Shown: positions 1 to 8,696, counted from the first letter of the stretch. The stretch: DNA of 64,000 nt from Paractinoplanes aksuensis (GCF_024137025.1 NZ_JAMYJR010000051.1:62001-126000), one strand, 5' to 3'. Notes: generated by a model not told the origin, from the letters alone. Numbers and translations: made by a program.

Positions 1-115
1 CAATGACAACAGTCTCCGAAGGCACGGCCGGCAGCACAGCGTCGAGCATCGCCAGCACAAAGATCACGGCGTAGATCGCCGGAGAGGCCATGGCGCCCTC
101 GATCAGCTCCATCAT
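1..115 (-). CDS. DedA family membrane protein, N-terminal fragment (cut by window edge)
   Basis: The first 38 residues of a minus-strand protein run off the left edge. After the start (ATG at 115, or 112) comes a hydrophobic segment followed by LPAVPSETVVI, which matches the re-entrant N-terminal motif of DedA/SNARE-associated membrane proteins (membrane lipid flipping, envelope homeostasis). The ATG overlaps the stop of the upstream DUF998 gene by 4 bp (ATGA), so the two are translationally coupled. A second DedA gene lies 2.5 kb upstream in the same gene group, so this small cluster has two paralogues. The family call rests on a short stretch. Confidence 0.7.
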   Translation of the reverse strand, partial: MMELIEGAMASPAIYAVIFVLAMLDAVLPAVPSETVVI

Positions 116-1485
116 TCCCGTTCCACCCCCTCGACCACCCACGCACACACCCCGACCACAACCAGCACGAGCGCCAGCAAAATGCGCTCAGCCAGCCCCG
201 CATACGGAAAGAGCTCAGCCCCGAACAACACCGCCGGCCCATGCGCCACCCCGAACGCAACACAGGCCGCCAGGGCCGCCAATCCCACCCCCCGAAGCAC
301 CCGAACCCGCCCCGCCTCCACCCACAACCCACCCACCCACTCCCGAGGACGCTCCACCTCACCCCGCCTTCCAGCTCCCACACCCAAGACGAAACGTTCC
401 GTCTCACTCAGCCGCCTCACCGCCCGCCGCGAAACGAAACGGCTCGTCCCGCCCTGCCGACCGGCCCGCCGCCGCAGGACGACCCGTTTCGTCTCGCCCT
501 CCTGACCAGCCGCCCAGCGCAACACGAAACGTCTCGTCCCGCCCTCTCGACCAGCCGCCTGGCGCGAGACGAAACGGCCCGTCTCGCCTTGCTGCCCGAC
601 CGCCCGGCGCAACACGAAACGGCCCGCCTCGCCTTGCTGCCCGACCACGCCACGCGAGACGAAACGGCCCGTCTCGCCTTGCTGCCCGACCACGCGACGC
701 GAAACGAAACGGCTCGTCCCGCCCTGGTGATCGGCCCGACGGCGCGGAACGACACGTGTCGTTTCGCCTTGCTGCCCGACCGCCCGGGGCGAAACGAAAC
801 GGCTCGTTTCGGGTTGGCGGGCGGCGGCCTCGGCGAGCAGCAGCGCGATCAGCGGCGGTAGCGCGGCCATCAAGCCCGCCCCGAGCCGGTGCACCATCGC
901 TACCCACCCCGGTTCAGTGCCGGGCAGGTTGGTGGGGAAGAACGCCACCGCCACCATGGCCGCGCACCACACGCCGAGCAGCCACTGGACCGCCCAAGCC
1001 CGGGGCAGAGCCCGCCGCACCCCCGCGAGAAGCCACATCCCGCTGAGTGCCAGACCGCACGCCGCCACTATCAGCAGCAGCGCGCCGGGCACGGTCTGCA
1101 CCGCGTCACTCAGCATCTCGTTCAGCGGGTCGGCGTCCCCGACCAGGAGCAGCGCCACCCCCGCCACGGTGGCCACCGCCAGGCTCGCCTGCGCGTTCCA
1201 GAACCAGCGCCGCCGGCCCACACCCACCCCCGCCTGCCCGTTCCAGAACCAGCGCGGCCGGGCACCGCCCGCACCCGCCCGCGCATTCCAGAACCAGCGC
1301 CGCCGGCCCACACCCACCCCCGCCTGCCCGTTCCCCAACCAGCGCCGCCGGCCAACGCCCGCACCCGCCTGGCTGGACGACTTCCGCCGAGCCGGGCCAC
1401 GGCCCGGCGCCGCAGGAGCGGGATCGATCTCCAAGGGAGTCGGCTGCGAAGCGGTCGTCTGGCTGTGGACGGCCGGCGCTGTCAC
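112..1485 (-). CDS. DUF998-type polytopic membrane protein with 15-residue repeat insertions
   Basis: Starts at GTG 1485, whose GTGA overlaps the stop of the glycosyltransferase gene; 457 aa. It has several hydrophobic helices, with the loop FFPTNLPG between helices as in DUF998 proteins, and a hydrophobic C-terminal third. The function of the family is unknown. Two segments are unusual: four 15-residue units containing RRRWFWN near the N terminus, and about nine and a half units of the type ETGRFVSRRVVGQQG inserted in a loop between membrane segments. Both come from exact 45-bp DNA periodicity, so they look like expanded minisatellites and not like folded domains. The repeats are highly basic and probably disordered. 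It sits in a glycosyltransferase/DedA gene group, suggesting a cell-envelope role by context only. Confidence 0.6.
   Translation of the reverse strand: MTAPAVHSQTTASQPTPLEIDPAPAAPGRGPARRKSSSQAGAGVGRRRWLGNGQAGVGVGRRRWFWNARAGAGGARPRWFWNGQAGVGVGRRRWFWNAQASLAVATVAGVALLLVGDADPLNEMLSDAVQTVPGALLLIVAACGLALSGMWLLAGVRRALPRAWAVQWLLGVWCAAMVAVAFFPTNLPGTEPGWVAMVHRLGAGLMAALPPLIALLLAEAAARQPETSRFVSPRAVGQQGETTRVVPRRRADHQGGTSRFVSRRVVGQQGETGRFVSRGVVGQQGEAGRFVLRRAVGQQGETGRFVSRQAAGREGGTRRFVLRWAAGQEGETKRVVLRRRAGRQGGTSRFVSRRAVRRLSETERFVLGVGAGRRGEVERPREWVGGLWVEAGRVRVLRGVGLAALAACVAFGVAHGPAVLFGAELFPYAGLAERILLALVLVVVGVCAWVVEGVERE
388..810 (-). repeat. 45-bp tandem minisatellite inside the DUF998 gene (about 9.4 units)
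   Basis: Each unit carries a GAAACG/CGTTTC-type core, and on the minus strand encodes 15 residues with consensus E-T-x-R-F-V-x-R-x-x-x-G-x-x-G. The array keeps the reading frame because the unit is a multiple of three. Units differ by scattered substitutions, so it is not a freshly copied array. No frame across the array contains stop codons, which makes this stretch look coding in all six frames; only the minus frame joins flanking membrane segments. Confidence 0.85.
1187..1372 (-). repeat. Second 45-bp tandem repeat (four units) in the same gene
   Basis: Four 45-bp units encode variants of VGVGRRRWFWNGQAG just before the first membrane helix. On the plus strand the recurring core is CCGTTCCAGAACCAGCGC. 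The period equals that of the downstream array, but the sequence is unrelated. Confidence 0.8.
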
Positions 1486-2666
1486 GCGGCGACCTCGGCC
1501 GGGCGGGGGGCCTTGCGGATCGCGTACAGCTGCTCGAAAGCCGCCACAGTCCGCGACTCGTCGTGCTGCTCGGCCACCGCCCGGGCCTTGCGGCCCATCG
1601 CCTCGGCCTGTTGCGGGTCGCACAGCAGCGTCACCAACCGGTCGGCCAGCGCGTCGCTGTCGCCGGGCGGGAAGAGGTACCCCGTCACGTCGTTCTCGAC
1701 CAGGTGGGGCAGGGCGGCCGCGTCCGCGCCGACGACCGGGCGGCCGCTGGCCATCGCCTCGAGCGTCACCAGGCTCTGCAATTCGGCCGTCCCGGCGTTC
1801 ACGAAGACCGTCGTGGCCGCGTACGCCGAAGCCAGGTCGGTATCGGCGACGTAGCCGGTGAACGTGACGTGCTCGCCCACGCCCACCGAAGCGGCCAGGG
1901 CGGTCAGCTTGCGCCGCTCCGCGCCCGAACCCACCAGCAGCAGCTGGGCGTCGATGCTGCGGCGCACGACCGCGAACGCCCGGATCACCACGTCCAGGTT
2001 CTTCTCGGCGTCGAGCCTTCCCACGTACGTGATGGCCGGCTTGTCGGGGACGCCGTAGCGCAGCCGGAACTCCCCGGCCGCGCCCGGCTGGAACCGGGTG
2101 AGGTCGACGCCGTTCGAGATGGGGAGCACCGGCCCGGGCACGCCGGCCACCGTGGCCAGCGCCGCCGCGTACGGGGTCGGCGCCGTGACGATGTCGGCCC
2201 GGGCCAGCACCCGGGCGGCGTCACGCCAGGCCCACCCGTGCACGCTTTGCCGGGCCGCCGCGCCGATCGGCAGGTAGTGCACCAGGTTCTCGGGCATGAA
2301 GTGGTTGGTCGCCACGATCAGGATCCCGCGCGAACTCGCAACCTCGATCAGCGCGCGGCACAGCGGGAAGTGGCTCTGCACGTGCAGCACGTCCGGCTGC
2401 ACCTCGTCGAGGATCCGCCGCGCCTCGGCCTTGAGCCCCAGCGGCGGGCAGAACCGGAACCCGGGGTGGCCGGGCACCGCCAGCGACCGCACCCGGTGCT
2501 CGACGACGCCGTGGCGGTTCACGACGCTGTGACTCCGCCTGTCAAGAGACGGCGCGGCGACGTGCACCGAGTGCCGGGCGGTCAGCGCCACGGCCAGGCG
2601 CTCGGCAAACGCGGCGGCTCCGTTGACGTGGGGCGAGTAGGTGTCGGCTCCGATGAGGATGCGCAT
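1482..2666 (-). CDS. Glycosyltransferase family 4 (GT-B fold)
   Basis: 394 aa from ATG 2666, preceded by an AAAGGG ribosome site. The N terminus reads MRILIGADTYSPHVNGAA, the classic glycine-rich acceptor-domain start of GT4 enzymes. The C-terminal half has the donor-binding region (TYVGRLDAEKNLDVVI) and the EAMASGRPVVG motif with the conserved Glu of the E-x7-E signature. It most resembles PimB/MgtA-like mannosyl- or glucosyltransferases acting on lipid acceptors at the cytoplasmic membrane; the exact substrate cannot be read from sequence. The gene is followed directly by the DUF998 and DedA genes with 4-bp overlaps. The upstream DedA gene runs 85 bp into it, so all four are probably one transcript. 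Confidence 0.85.
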   Translation of the reverse strand: MRILIGADTYSPHVNGAAAFAERLAVALTARHSVHVAAPSLDRRSHSVVNRHGVVEHRVRSLAVPGHPGFRFCPPLGLKAEARRILDEVQPDVLHVQSHFPLCRALIEVASSRGILIVATNHFMPENLVHYLPIGAAARQSVHGWAWRDAARVLARADIVTAPTPYAAALATVAGVPGPVLPISNGVDLTRFQPGAAGEFRLRYGVPDKPAITYVGRLDAEKNLDVVIRAFAVVRRSIDAQLLLVGSGAERRKLTALAASVGVGEHVTFTGYVADTDLASAYAATTVFVNAGTAELQSLVTLEAMASGRPVVGADAAALPHLVENDVTGYLFPPGDSDALADRLVTLLCDPQQAEAMGRKARAVAEQHDESRTVAAFEQLYAIRKAPRPAEVAA

Positions 2667-3214
2667 TTGTTGCCCTTTCTGCGGTGAATTCGACGGACGA
2701 CGAGATGGAAGAGCACGACCGGCACAGCGACGGCCGCGGTGAGCAGGAAGATGCCGCCGGGCTGGTCGAGCAGCCCGGTGAGCCGGCTGCCGAGCAGCGC
2801 GCCCAGACCGATCAGGACCAGACCGCGTACGGCCGCGGTGGCCCCGACCCAGGCCGCGAACCGGCCGTAAGGGATCCGGGCCAGCCCGGCCGAGACGAAG
2901 GCGGGCAGAGCCATGACGTCGACGAGCTTGGCCGTGATGACCAGCCGGGGCAGCGGCATCGCGGCCAGCCGGTCGACCCGCAGCTTGCGCAGCACGCGGG
3001 CCACCCACGGCCGCTGCGCCCACCGGCCGAGCAGGTAGAGCAGGCTGTCCCCGACCACCTCGGCCAGCACGACGATCGCCCAGATCGGCCAGAACACGGC
3101 CATCCCGGCCCCGACGAGCGTGCCCGCGGTGATCGTCGCGGCCGGCCCCTCGACGAGCACGAGCGGCCCGAGCACCAGGTACGGGTGCTCCAGCACGGCC
3201 TGCGTCAGATCCAT
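2582..3214 (-). CDS. DedA family (SNARE-associated) integral membrane protein
   Basis: 210 aa from ATG 3214. Contains VEGPAATITAGTLVGAG and GDSLLYLLGRWAQR, typical of the DedA core, with about four or five membrane helices. DedA proteins act as lipid flippases or proton-linked membrane homeostasis factors. The reading frame continues 85 bp into the downstream glycosyltransferase gene, giving a Pro/Ser/Thr-rich tail unlike DedA proteins. Either the tail is real or a small indel near 2660 has moved the stop. Diverges from the histidine kinase gene across a 133-bp promoter region. Confidence 0.85.
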   Translation of the reverse strand: MDLTQAVLEHPYLVLGPLVLVEGPAATITAGTLVGAGMAVFWPIWAIVVLAEVVGDSLLYLLGRWAQRPWVARVLRKLRVDRLAAMPLPRLVITAKLVDVMALPAFVSAGLARIPYGRFAAWVGATAAVRGLVLIGLGALLGSRLTGLLDQPGGIFLLTAAVAVPVVLFHLVVRRIHRRKGNKCASSSEPTPTRPTSTEPPRLPSAWPWR

Positions 3215-3347
3215 GCCGAGAAGATTCAGACCCAGGTTCCGTACGGTGCGTCCGTCTGTGGGGTTCTTGGCCGTAGCTCCGTGGTAGGGGGTCGGATGGC
3301 TCGCGAGCGGGACGCCGCGACCGCTCCCGGTCGGTAACGTCGCTCGT

Positions 3348-4514
3348 GTGGAACCGGTGAGACGGCTGTGGGTGCTGGTCGTGGGGGCGGTGGCCGGCGT
3401 CCTGCTGGTCACCACCTCACTGCTGATGACCTCGCTGTTCGACGTGCCGCTGCTGGTGTCGTACGCCGCCGCCACCGCTCAGTGCGTGGCGCTCCCCCTG
3501 GCCCTGCGCCGGCCCTGGCTGGCGCTGGTTCTGCAGTTGGCCGGCGTGACCACGTTCGCCTGGGTGCAGCCGGACAGCACCGACCTGTGGCCGCTGCCCC
3601 TGCCGGTGATGTTCCTGCTGATCACGCACGTCGGGCTGATGGCCGCGACCCGCCCGTGGCGCGACGCCGTCATCGCCTGGTGGGCCAGCGCGCTCGCGAC
3701 CATCCTGCTGGTGCTGGCCGATCCGCGCTCGCGGCCGCTCGACGACGCCGATGTCGCGCTGGTCCTGTACGCGACGACGTCGGTGCTGGTGCTGTTCGGC
3801 GCCATCGCGTGGCGGCAGCGCGACGAGGCCCGCCGTCAGCTGGCCGAGGCGTACCGCGATGTCGAGCTGGAGCAGGCGCAGCGGGCCCTCGTCGAGGAGC
3901 GCAACCGGATCGCCCGCGAACTGCACGACGTCGTGGCCCACAGCATGTCGGTCATCCACATGCAGGCCACCTCCGCGGCGTACCGAATAAAGGATCTCGA
4001 CCCGGAGTCGAAGGCCGAGTTCGGGCGGATCGCCGCGGGCACCCGGGGCGCGCTGCGCGAGATGCGGCAACTGCTGGCCCTGCTGCGCGACGAGGACGCC
4101 GAGAGCGACCTGCGGCCGATGCCCGACCTCAAGCATCTGGGCGAGCTCGCCGATTCCGTACGCCGTGGGGGCGTCCCGGTCGAGCTCGAGGTGGCCGACA
4201 CCGAGCTGCCCGACACCGTGGGGCTGGCCGCGTACCGGATCGTGCAGGAGTCGCTGAGCAACGTCGTGCGCCACGCCCCCGGCGCGCCGACCCGGATCAG
4301 CGTCACGGTCGACGACGGTTCCCTGGTCGTGGTCGTCGAGAACGGCCTGCCGACCGAGGTCCCGCGCTCGATCGAGGAGACTCCCGGCCCCAGCCACGGC
4401 CTGGTCGGCATGCGCGAGCGGGCCCGCCTCGCCGACGGCACACTGCAGGCCGGCCCACGCCCCGAGGGTGGCTACCGTGTCACCGCGACGTTCCCGCTGG
4501 AGGTCTCCGAATGA
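3348..4514 (+). CDS. Two-component sensor histidine kinase (NarL/DesK type, HisKA_3)
   Basis: 388 aa from GTG 3348. The N-terminal about 150 residues hold four to six membrane helices with no recognisable sensor domain. The dimerisation box ERNRIARELHDVVAHSMSV places the phospho-accepting His at about residue 193. The C-terminal HATPase domain shows AYRIVQESLSNVVRHA (N box) and a glycine-rich lid ending GLVGMRERA. Its stop overlaps the response-regulator start by 4 bp, so the two are a cognate pair. A second pair of the same architecture is at 29.7-31.5 kb. The signal is unknown. Confidence 0.93.
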   Translation: MEPVRRLWVLVVGAVAGVLLVTTSLLMTSLFDVPLLVSYAAATAQCVALPLALRRPWLALVLQLAGVTTFAWVQPDSTDLWPLPLPVMFLLITHVGLMAATRPWRDAVIAWWASALATILLVLADPRSRPLDDADVALVLYATTSVLVLFGAIAWRQRDEARRQLAEAYRDVELEQAQRALVEERNRIARELHDVVAHSMSVIHMQATSAAYRIKDLDPESKAEFGRIAAGTRGALREMRQLLALLRDEDAESDLRPMPDLKHLGELADSVRRGGVPVELEVADTELPDTVGLAAYRIVQESLSNVVRHAPGAPTRISVTVDDGSLVVVVENGLPTEVPRSIEETPGPSHGLVGMRERARLADGTLQAGPRPEGGYRVTATFPLEVSE

Positions 4515-5173
4515 TCCGCGTGCTCGTGGTCGACGACCAGCCGATGATCCGGGCCGGGATCCACGCGATCCTCGACTCGCAGCCCGACCTGTCGGTGATC
4601 GGCGAGGCCGAGAACGGCCGGGTGGCCATCGACAAGGCGCGCACGCTGCGGCCCGATGTGGTGCTCATGGACGTACGCATGCCTGAGCTCGACGGGTTGG
4701 CCGCCACGCGCGAACTGCTGGCCGGCTCGGGTGGGACGCCGAAGGTGCTGATGCTCACGACTTTCGACATCGACGACTACGTGTACGAGGCGTTGCGCGC
4801 CGGGGCCAGCGGTTTCCTGCTGAAGGACAGCGAACCCGAAGAGCTGATGCGAGCCGTACGAGTTGTGGCCAACAGCGAGTCGCTGCTGTCCCCCAGCATC
4901 ACCCGGCGCCTGATCGAGAACTTCGTCGAGGCCCAGCCCACTCCCCCGACGACGGCCCTGAACGCGCTGACCGACCGCGAGCGCGAGGTGCTGCGGCACG
5001 TGGCGATGGGCATGTCCAACGCCGAGATCGCCCAGGAGCTGTTCATCGCCGAGCAGACCACCAAGACCCACGTGAGCCGGATCCTGCACAAGCTGAGCCT
5101 GCGCGACCGGGTCCACGCGGTCGTCTTCGGCTACGAGAACGGGCTGGTGACGCCCGGACGCCGGAAAGCTTAG
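4511..5173 (+). CDS. NarL/FixJ-family response regulator
   Basis: 220 aa. Receiver domain with acidic pair DD near residue 10, phospho-acceptor Asp54 in VVLMDVRMPELDG, the conserved Thr in LTTF and Lys in LLKDSEPEEL. The C-terminal LuxR-type HTH (TDREREVLRHVAMGMSNAEI, then TTKTHVSRILHKL) binds DNA. Translationally coupled to the upstream kinase (ATGA). A target operon is not obvious; the adjacent plus-strand SGNH hydrolase is a candidate by position only. Confidence 0.95.
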   Translation: MIRVLVVDDQPMIRAGIHAILDSQPDLSVIGEAENGRVAIDKARTLRPDVVLMDVRMPELDGLAATRELLAGSGGTPKVLMLTTFDIDDYVYEALRAGASGFLLKDSEPEELMRAVRVVANSESLLSPSITRRLIENFVEAQPTPPTTALNALTDREREVLRHVAMGMSNAEIAQELFIAEQTTKTHVSRILHKLSLRDRVHAVVFGYENGLVTPGRRKA

Positions 5174-5214
5174 GGTCGACTGCGGGTTCATCTGCCACTA
5201 ACCTGACAGCCCGG

Positions 5215-5379
5215 GAAACGCCAGGTTACGCCATCAACCTGGGCACGCTGGTCGCCGCCTGCCAGCTCGGCGACGACCACCACGTCGCGGTGTTCCTCGA
5301 CCATCCGTCGTCGGTGATCGCCGACCAGTTGCTGGCGGCCGGCGTCCCCGCCCACCGCCTGCGGCACATCAACACCTGA
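5215..5379 (+). pseudogene. Orphan C-terminal gene fragment, family not recognised
   Basis: A plus-strand frame ending at TGA 5377-5379 gives about 55 residues that look like real protein, including NLGTLVAACQLGDD and VIADQLLAAGVPAH, with normal high-GC codon use. There is no start codon or ribosome site: upstream the frame runs straight into the response-regulator gene in another phase. It looks like the surviving 3' end of a gene whose front was deleted. Confidence 0.4.
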
Positions 5380-5432
5380 CCCGCACCCTGGGGGCACCCG
5401 GCCGCACACCGGTGCCGGCCGAACCCCTCGAC

Positions 5433-6482
5433 GTGACCATCCGCCGTGCCCTCGCCGCCGCTCTCGTCCTGACCGCCACGCTTTTCGCGCCGGCCACCCC
5501 GGCGTCAGCCTCGGCCCCGGCCGGGCCGCTCAAGGTGATGCCGCTCGGCGACTCGATCACCTGGGGCAGCGGCAGCGCGGACTCGCGCGTCGGCAACCGG
5601 ACCGGTGCCCGCACGGCCAGCGGCTACCGCATCGACCTGCAGAAGCGGCTCGCCGCGGCCGGCCTCGACGTGGACTTCGTCGGCTCCCAGCAGGCCGGCC
5701 CGGCCGGCACCGACCGCGACAACGAGGGCCACCCCGGCTGGCGCATCGACCAGATCGCGGCCAACGTCGACAACTGGCTCGCCACCTACCAGCCCGACGT
5801 GGTGCTGCTGCACATCGGCACCAACGACATGGCCCAGAACCGGAGCGTCGCGGCCACGACGGCCGGGCTGTCCGCGCTGATCGACCGGATCCGCGCCGCC
5901 CGCCCCGACGCCGCCATCTTCGTGCAGCAGCTCGTCCAGGGCCACGGCGAGCCGTACCGCAGCCGGATCGCGGCCTACAACGCCACGATCCCCGGCCTGC
6001 TGGCAGCCAAGGACGACAACGTGTACCTGGTCGACCAGTCGTCGATCGGCGGCCTGTCGACGTTCGACAACCTGCACCCCAACGACAACGGCTACGCCAA
6101 GATGGCCTACAACCTCTACCAGGCCCTGGCCACGGTGCTGCCGGGCGGCGACACCTGGCCCACCGGCACCAACCCGTACGACGCCACCACGGCCACGCTG
6201 TGCTTCCGCATCAACCAGACCGTGGCCGGCCGGCAGACCTGGCACGCCGACTGCAGCCGCTGGACGCTGCGCACGGTCTGGCAGCGCCCCGGCACCGTCA
6301 CCCAGACCTACCTGGTGCGCATCAAGGCCCGCTACGTCACCACCACCATCCGAGCCAAGGTCAAGGGCAAGCCCCAGGCCCGCCGCGTCACCCGGCTCGT
6401 CGCCGCCCGCTACATCCCGCGTACACGCCTGATCCCGACCTGGCTCTCCGACGACCCCTACCTGACCAACGCGGCCAAGTAG
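5433..6482 (+). CDS. Secreted SGNH/GDSL hydrolase with basic C-terminal extension
   Basis: 349 aa from GTG 5433, chosen because it begins a clean signal peptide (MTIRRALAAALVLT, cleavage after ASA); an alternative start at 5412 adds seven residues. Block I PLGDSITWG carries the nucleophilic Ser, GTND is block III, and the DNLHPNDNGY block supplies the Asp/His pair. This is the fold of extracellular esterases and carbohydrate deacetylases. After about residue 230 comes a roughly 110-residue tail with two Cys and a strongly basic stretch (KARYVTTTIRAKVKGK), which is not a carbohydrate-binding module I recognise. Its substrate is probably an acylated or acetylated polysaccharide. Confidence 0.85.
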   Translation: MTIRRALAAALVLTATLFAPATPASASAPAGPLKVMPLGDSITWGSGSADSRVGNRTGARTASGYRIDLQKRLAAAGLDVDFVGSQQAGPAGTDRDNEGHPGWRIDQIAANVDNWLATYQPDVVLLHIGTNDMAQNRSVAATTAGLSALIDRIRAARPDAAIFVQQLVQGHGEPYRSRIAAYNATIPGLLAAKDDNVYLVDQSSIGGLSTFDNLHPNDNGYAKMAYNLYQALATVLPGGDTWPTGTNPYDATTATLCFRINQTVAGRQTWHADCSRWTLRTVWQRPGTVTQTYLVRIKARYVTTTIRAKVKGKPQARRVTRLVAARYIPRTRLIPTWLSDDPYLTNAAK

Positions 6483-6589
6483 ATTTCAACCACCTGCAAA
6501 CGCGGAACGATGGACCCTGCAAATGCGGAACCCGGTGCCCTCAGAAACGTGAAGCACCCTTCCGCACGCTCCCGCCGATCGGCTGGGAC

Positions 6590-6690
6590 GCCCTGTCATC
6601 GACTGCGACGACCCCGCCACCCGGGCCGCGGTCCGCGCCGGTCCCGGGTGCCTCAACAGCGGGCCCGGCCCGATCTTCATCGACGAGTAG
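6590..6690 (+). pseudogene. Possible gene remnant in the gap after the SGNH gene
   Basis: Within the 296-bp gap 6483-6778 one frame gives VIDCDDPATRAAV then PGCLNSGPGPIFIDE and a TAG stop at 6688-6690. It reads like the C-terminal end of a real protein, but no start, ribosome site or family could be assigned. The rest of the gap shows nothing further. Confidence 0.25.
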
Positions 6691-6778
6691 CGACCTGGTG
6701 CTGTAACAGGTACGCCTTGACGTTCCGATTCGACGACGGCACCCTGGTGCGCCTGCTGGACACACTCTGGTCGAACTC

Positions 6779-8638
6779 TCAGCCCAGCCGGTAGAGGATT
6801 CGGCCGTCGATGTCCTCGCGGGTGATGCCGAGGCCGTCGATGGGGCGGTTCGCCATGCCCTCCCACGGGCTTCCGGGCAGCCATTCGGGCAGGACGAGGA
6901 CCGACTTGATGCCGTCGGCCCGCAGCGCCGCGATGCTCGGCGCGTCCGGGAAGGTCTTGCTGGCCGCGCGGACCCGGTCCTGGCCGGTCGGGACGAAGGT
7001 GACGATGCCGTTCGTGATGCGGGGGAAGCCGTTCGTCGACCACAGCATCATCGACATCTCGAGGCTGCCGTCGCTGGGCAGAATCAGCATCGGCTCCGGC
7101 GCGACGGCCATCGCGGCCGGGTACTTCAGCACCTCGGGGTGGTCGGTCTTGTTCACCCCTTCGACGGTGACCAGCAGCAGCGGGATCAGCAGGCCGAGTC
7201 GCAGCGCGACGAACTTCGCCCGGGCCAGGGCGCCGGCCTTCGGCCAGGACGAGACACCCCGTACGGCCAGGGCGAGCGCACTGACCGCGCCGGCGGCCAG
7301 GATGGCCAGCAACAACGTGATCCAGATCTGCAGGCGCCCGGGAGTGCGCAGGGCGGCCCAGCCCGGCAGGTGCTTCGAGAACGTCAGATAACCGGGGTCG
7401 CCGTGCCAGGGCAGGTTGGAGCCGAGCGCCAGCACCACCGCCACGGCGACGCCGATGGCCAGCAGCACCCGGTGCCGCAGCCGGAAGACCGAGAAGAACA
7501 CCCCCGCCGTGCCCAGCGCGATCAGGGTCACCCCGGCCAGCAGCGCCATCTCCGGCGGCCACGACAGCTCGGCCCGGACCGCGGCGTGCCGGTCGCCCCA
7601 CAGCCACGACGAGTCGGGCGCGATGAAGAAACCCCGCCAGGGTGGCGAGTACGCCTCGGTCCAGTTCAGGCCCCGGTCGGCCTGCGGGTTGAGCTCCACC
7701 ACGCGGGAGAAGGCCAGACCGATATAGACCGTGACCGCGCCGAAGACCAGCCCGCCGGCCAGGTCGGCCACCAGCAGCCGCCGCCCGAAGACGGGCCGGC
7801 CGCGCCGCCACCACGTCCAGCCGTACCACCCGGCCACGACCAGGCAAAGAGCGATCATGACGTACGCGAACACGAGCCCGATGGCCAGGCCGAGCGAGAT
7901 CTGCCAGGCCGCGACCAGCCAGCCCGCCAGCGCCCACCCGGGCCGGTGCCGGTCGGGGCGATGGCCGCGGCGCAACGACCAGCCGTGGCCGCGAGCGATC
8001 ATGGCGAGGCTGAGCGCGATGCCGCCGGTCGAGATCACGTTGAGGTGCCCGACGTGGGCGAGCCGCCACGGCGCGAACGCCCACGCGACGCCGGCCACCG
8101 CCGCGCCGAGCGGGTGCGAGCCCAGCTGGCGGGTCAGGGCGTAAGCGCCGACGAAGGCGAGCGCGTGCAGCAACACGTACAGAAGGTTGTAGCGCAGGAG
8201 GGCCGCCTCCATGCCCGAACCGATCATGCCAAGCGGCATGTACCCGAGCACGGTGTCGGTGAAGGCCAGCGAGTGCGGATCCGGGTAGAACGTGTTCGAG
8301 TCCCAGAAGTGCAACGGGTTGTGCAGCAGCGCGTGCCCGCCCCAGGCGATCTGCCAGGCGAACATGGCCGGGTCGCCGATGTCGCCGGGCACGGTGCTGA
8401 GCGGGTGCCGCAGCGTCGGCCAGGTCAGCGCGGCGGCCAGGGCCAGGCTGCCGAGGACCACCAGGATCCACTCGCGGCGCGCCCACACCCGCCGCAGCGT
8501 TCCCTTGGACTTCGGAGCACTCGCGCCCGCGTCCTTCTCGTCGCGGACGTCAGCCGTGGCGACGTCCGCTGACGGGCTCTCGATTGAGCTCACCCAAGCC
8601 CCCGGATCTCTGTGGGTCGATCGCGCAAATATTGTCAC
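6779..8638 (-). CDS. Large polytopic membrane protein, GT-C glycosyltransferase-like
   Basis: 619 aa from GTG 8638; GTG 8593, behind a GGGGGCTTGG stretch, is a good alternative. About 11-12 membrane helices are followed by a hydrophilic C-terminal domain of about 130 residues. The first extracytoplasmic loop contains GDIGDPAMFAWQIAW and NTFYPDPHSLAFTDTV, the acidic-loop pattern of actinobacterial GT-C enzymes that use polyprenyl-phosphate sugars. The C-terminal segment resembles the soluble domains of such proteins. Substrate and pathway are not readable. It follows the chitinase gene on the same strand but is separated from it by a terminator hairpin. Confidence 0.65.
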   Translation of the reverse strand: MTIFARSTHRDPGAWVSSIESPSADVATADVRDEKDAGASAPKSKGTLRRVWARREWILVVLGSLALAAALTWPTLRHPLSTVPGDIGDPAMFAWQIAWGGHALLHNPLHFWDSNTFYPDPHSLAFTDTVLGYMPLGMIGSGMEAALLRYNLLYVLLHALAFVGAYALTRQLGSHPLGAAVAGVAWAFAPWRLAHVGHLNVISTGGIALSLAMIARGHGWSLRRGHRPDRHRPGWALAGWLVAAWQISLGLAIGLVFAYVMIALCLVVAGWYGWTWWRRGRPVFGRRLLVADLAGGLVFGAVTVYIGLAFSRVVELNPQADRGLNWTEAYSPPWRGFFIAPDSSWLWGDRHAAVRAELSWPPEMALLAGVTLIALGTAGVFFSVFRLRHRVLLAIGVAVAVVLALGSNLPWHGDPGYLTFSKHLPGWAALRTPGRLQIWITLLLAILAAGAVSALALAVRGVSSWPKAGALARAKFVALRLGLLIPLLLVTVEGVNKTDHPEVLKYPAAMAVAPEPMLILPSDGSLEMSMMLWSTNGFPRITNGIVTFVPTGQDRVRAASKTFPDAPSIAALRADGIKSVLVLPEWLPGSPWEGMANRPIDGLGITREDIDGRILYRLG

Positions 8639-8669
8639 ACATCGATGTCAGACCGATACGACGAGCAAA

Positions 8670-8696
8670 GGGCCGCCCCGCATCGCGGGACGGCCC
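8670..8696 (-). terminator. Hairpin terminator downstream of the chitinase gene
   Basis: GGGCCGCCCCGC, a 3-nt loop, then GCGGGACGGCCC: a 12-bp stem with one mismatch, 15 bp past the chitinase stop. No T-run, as usual in actinobacteria. Confidence 0.7.

Noticed and set aside
388..900. Open frames in all six phases, including a plus-strand protein of about 318 residues
   Set aside because: They arise because the 45-bp repeats contain no stop in any phase. Only the minus-strand frame links to flanking membrane helices and to a GTGA-coupled start.
7139..8572. Long plus-strand frame of 477 residues opposite the membrane protein
   Set aside because: Composition is Arg/Gln/Pro-rich shadow coding of a high-GC gene; the minus-strand protein has clear helices and motifs.
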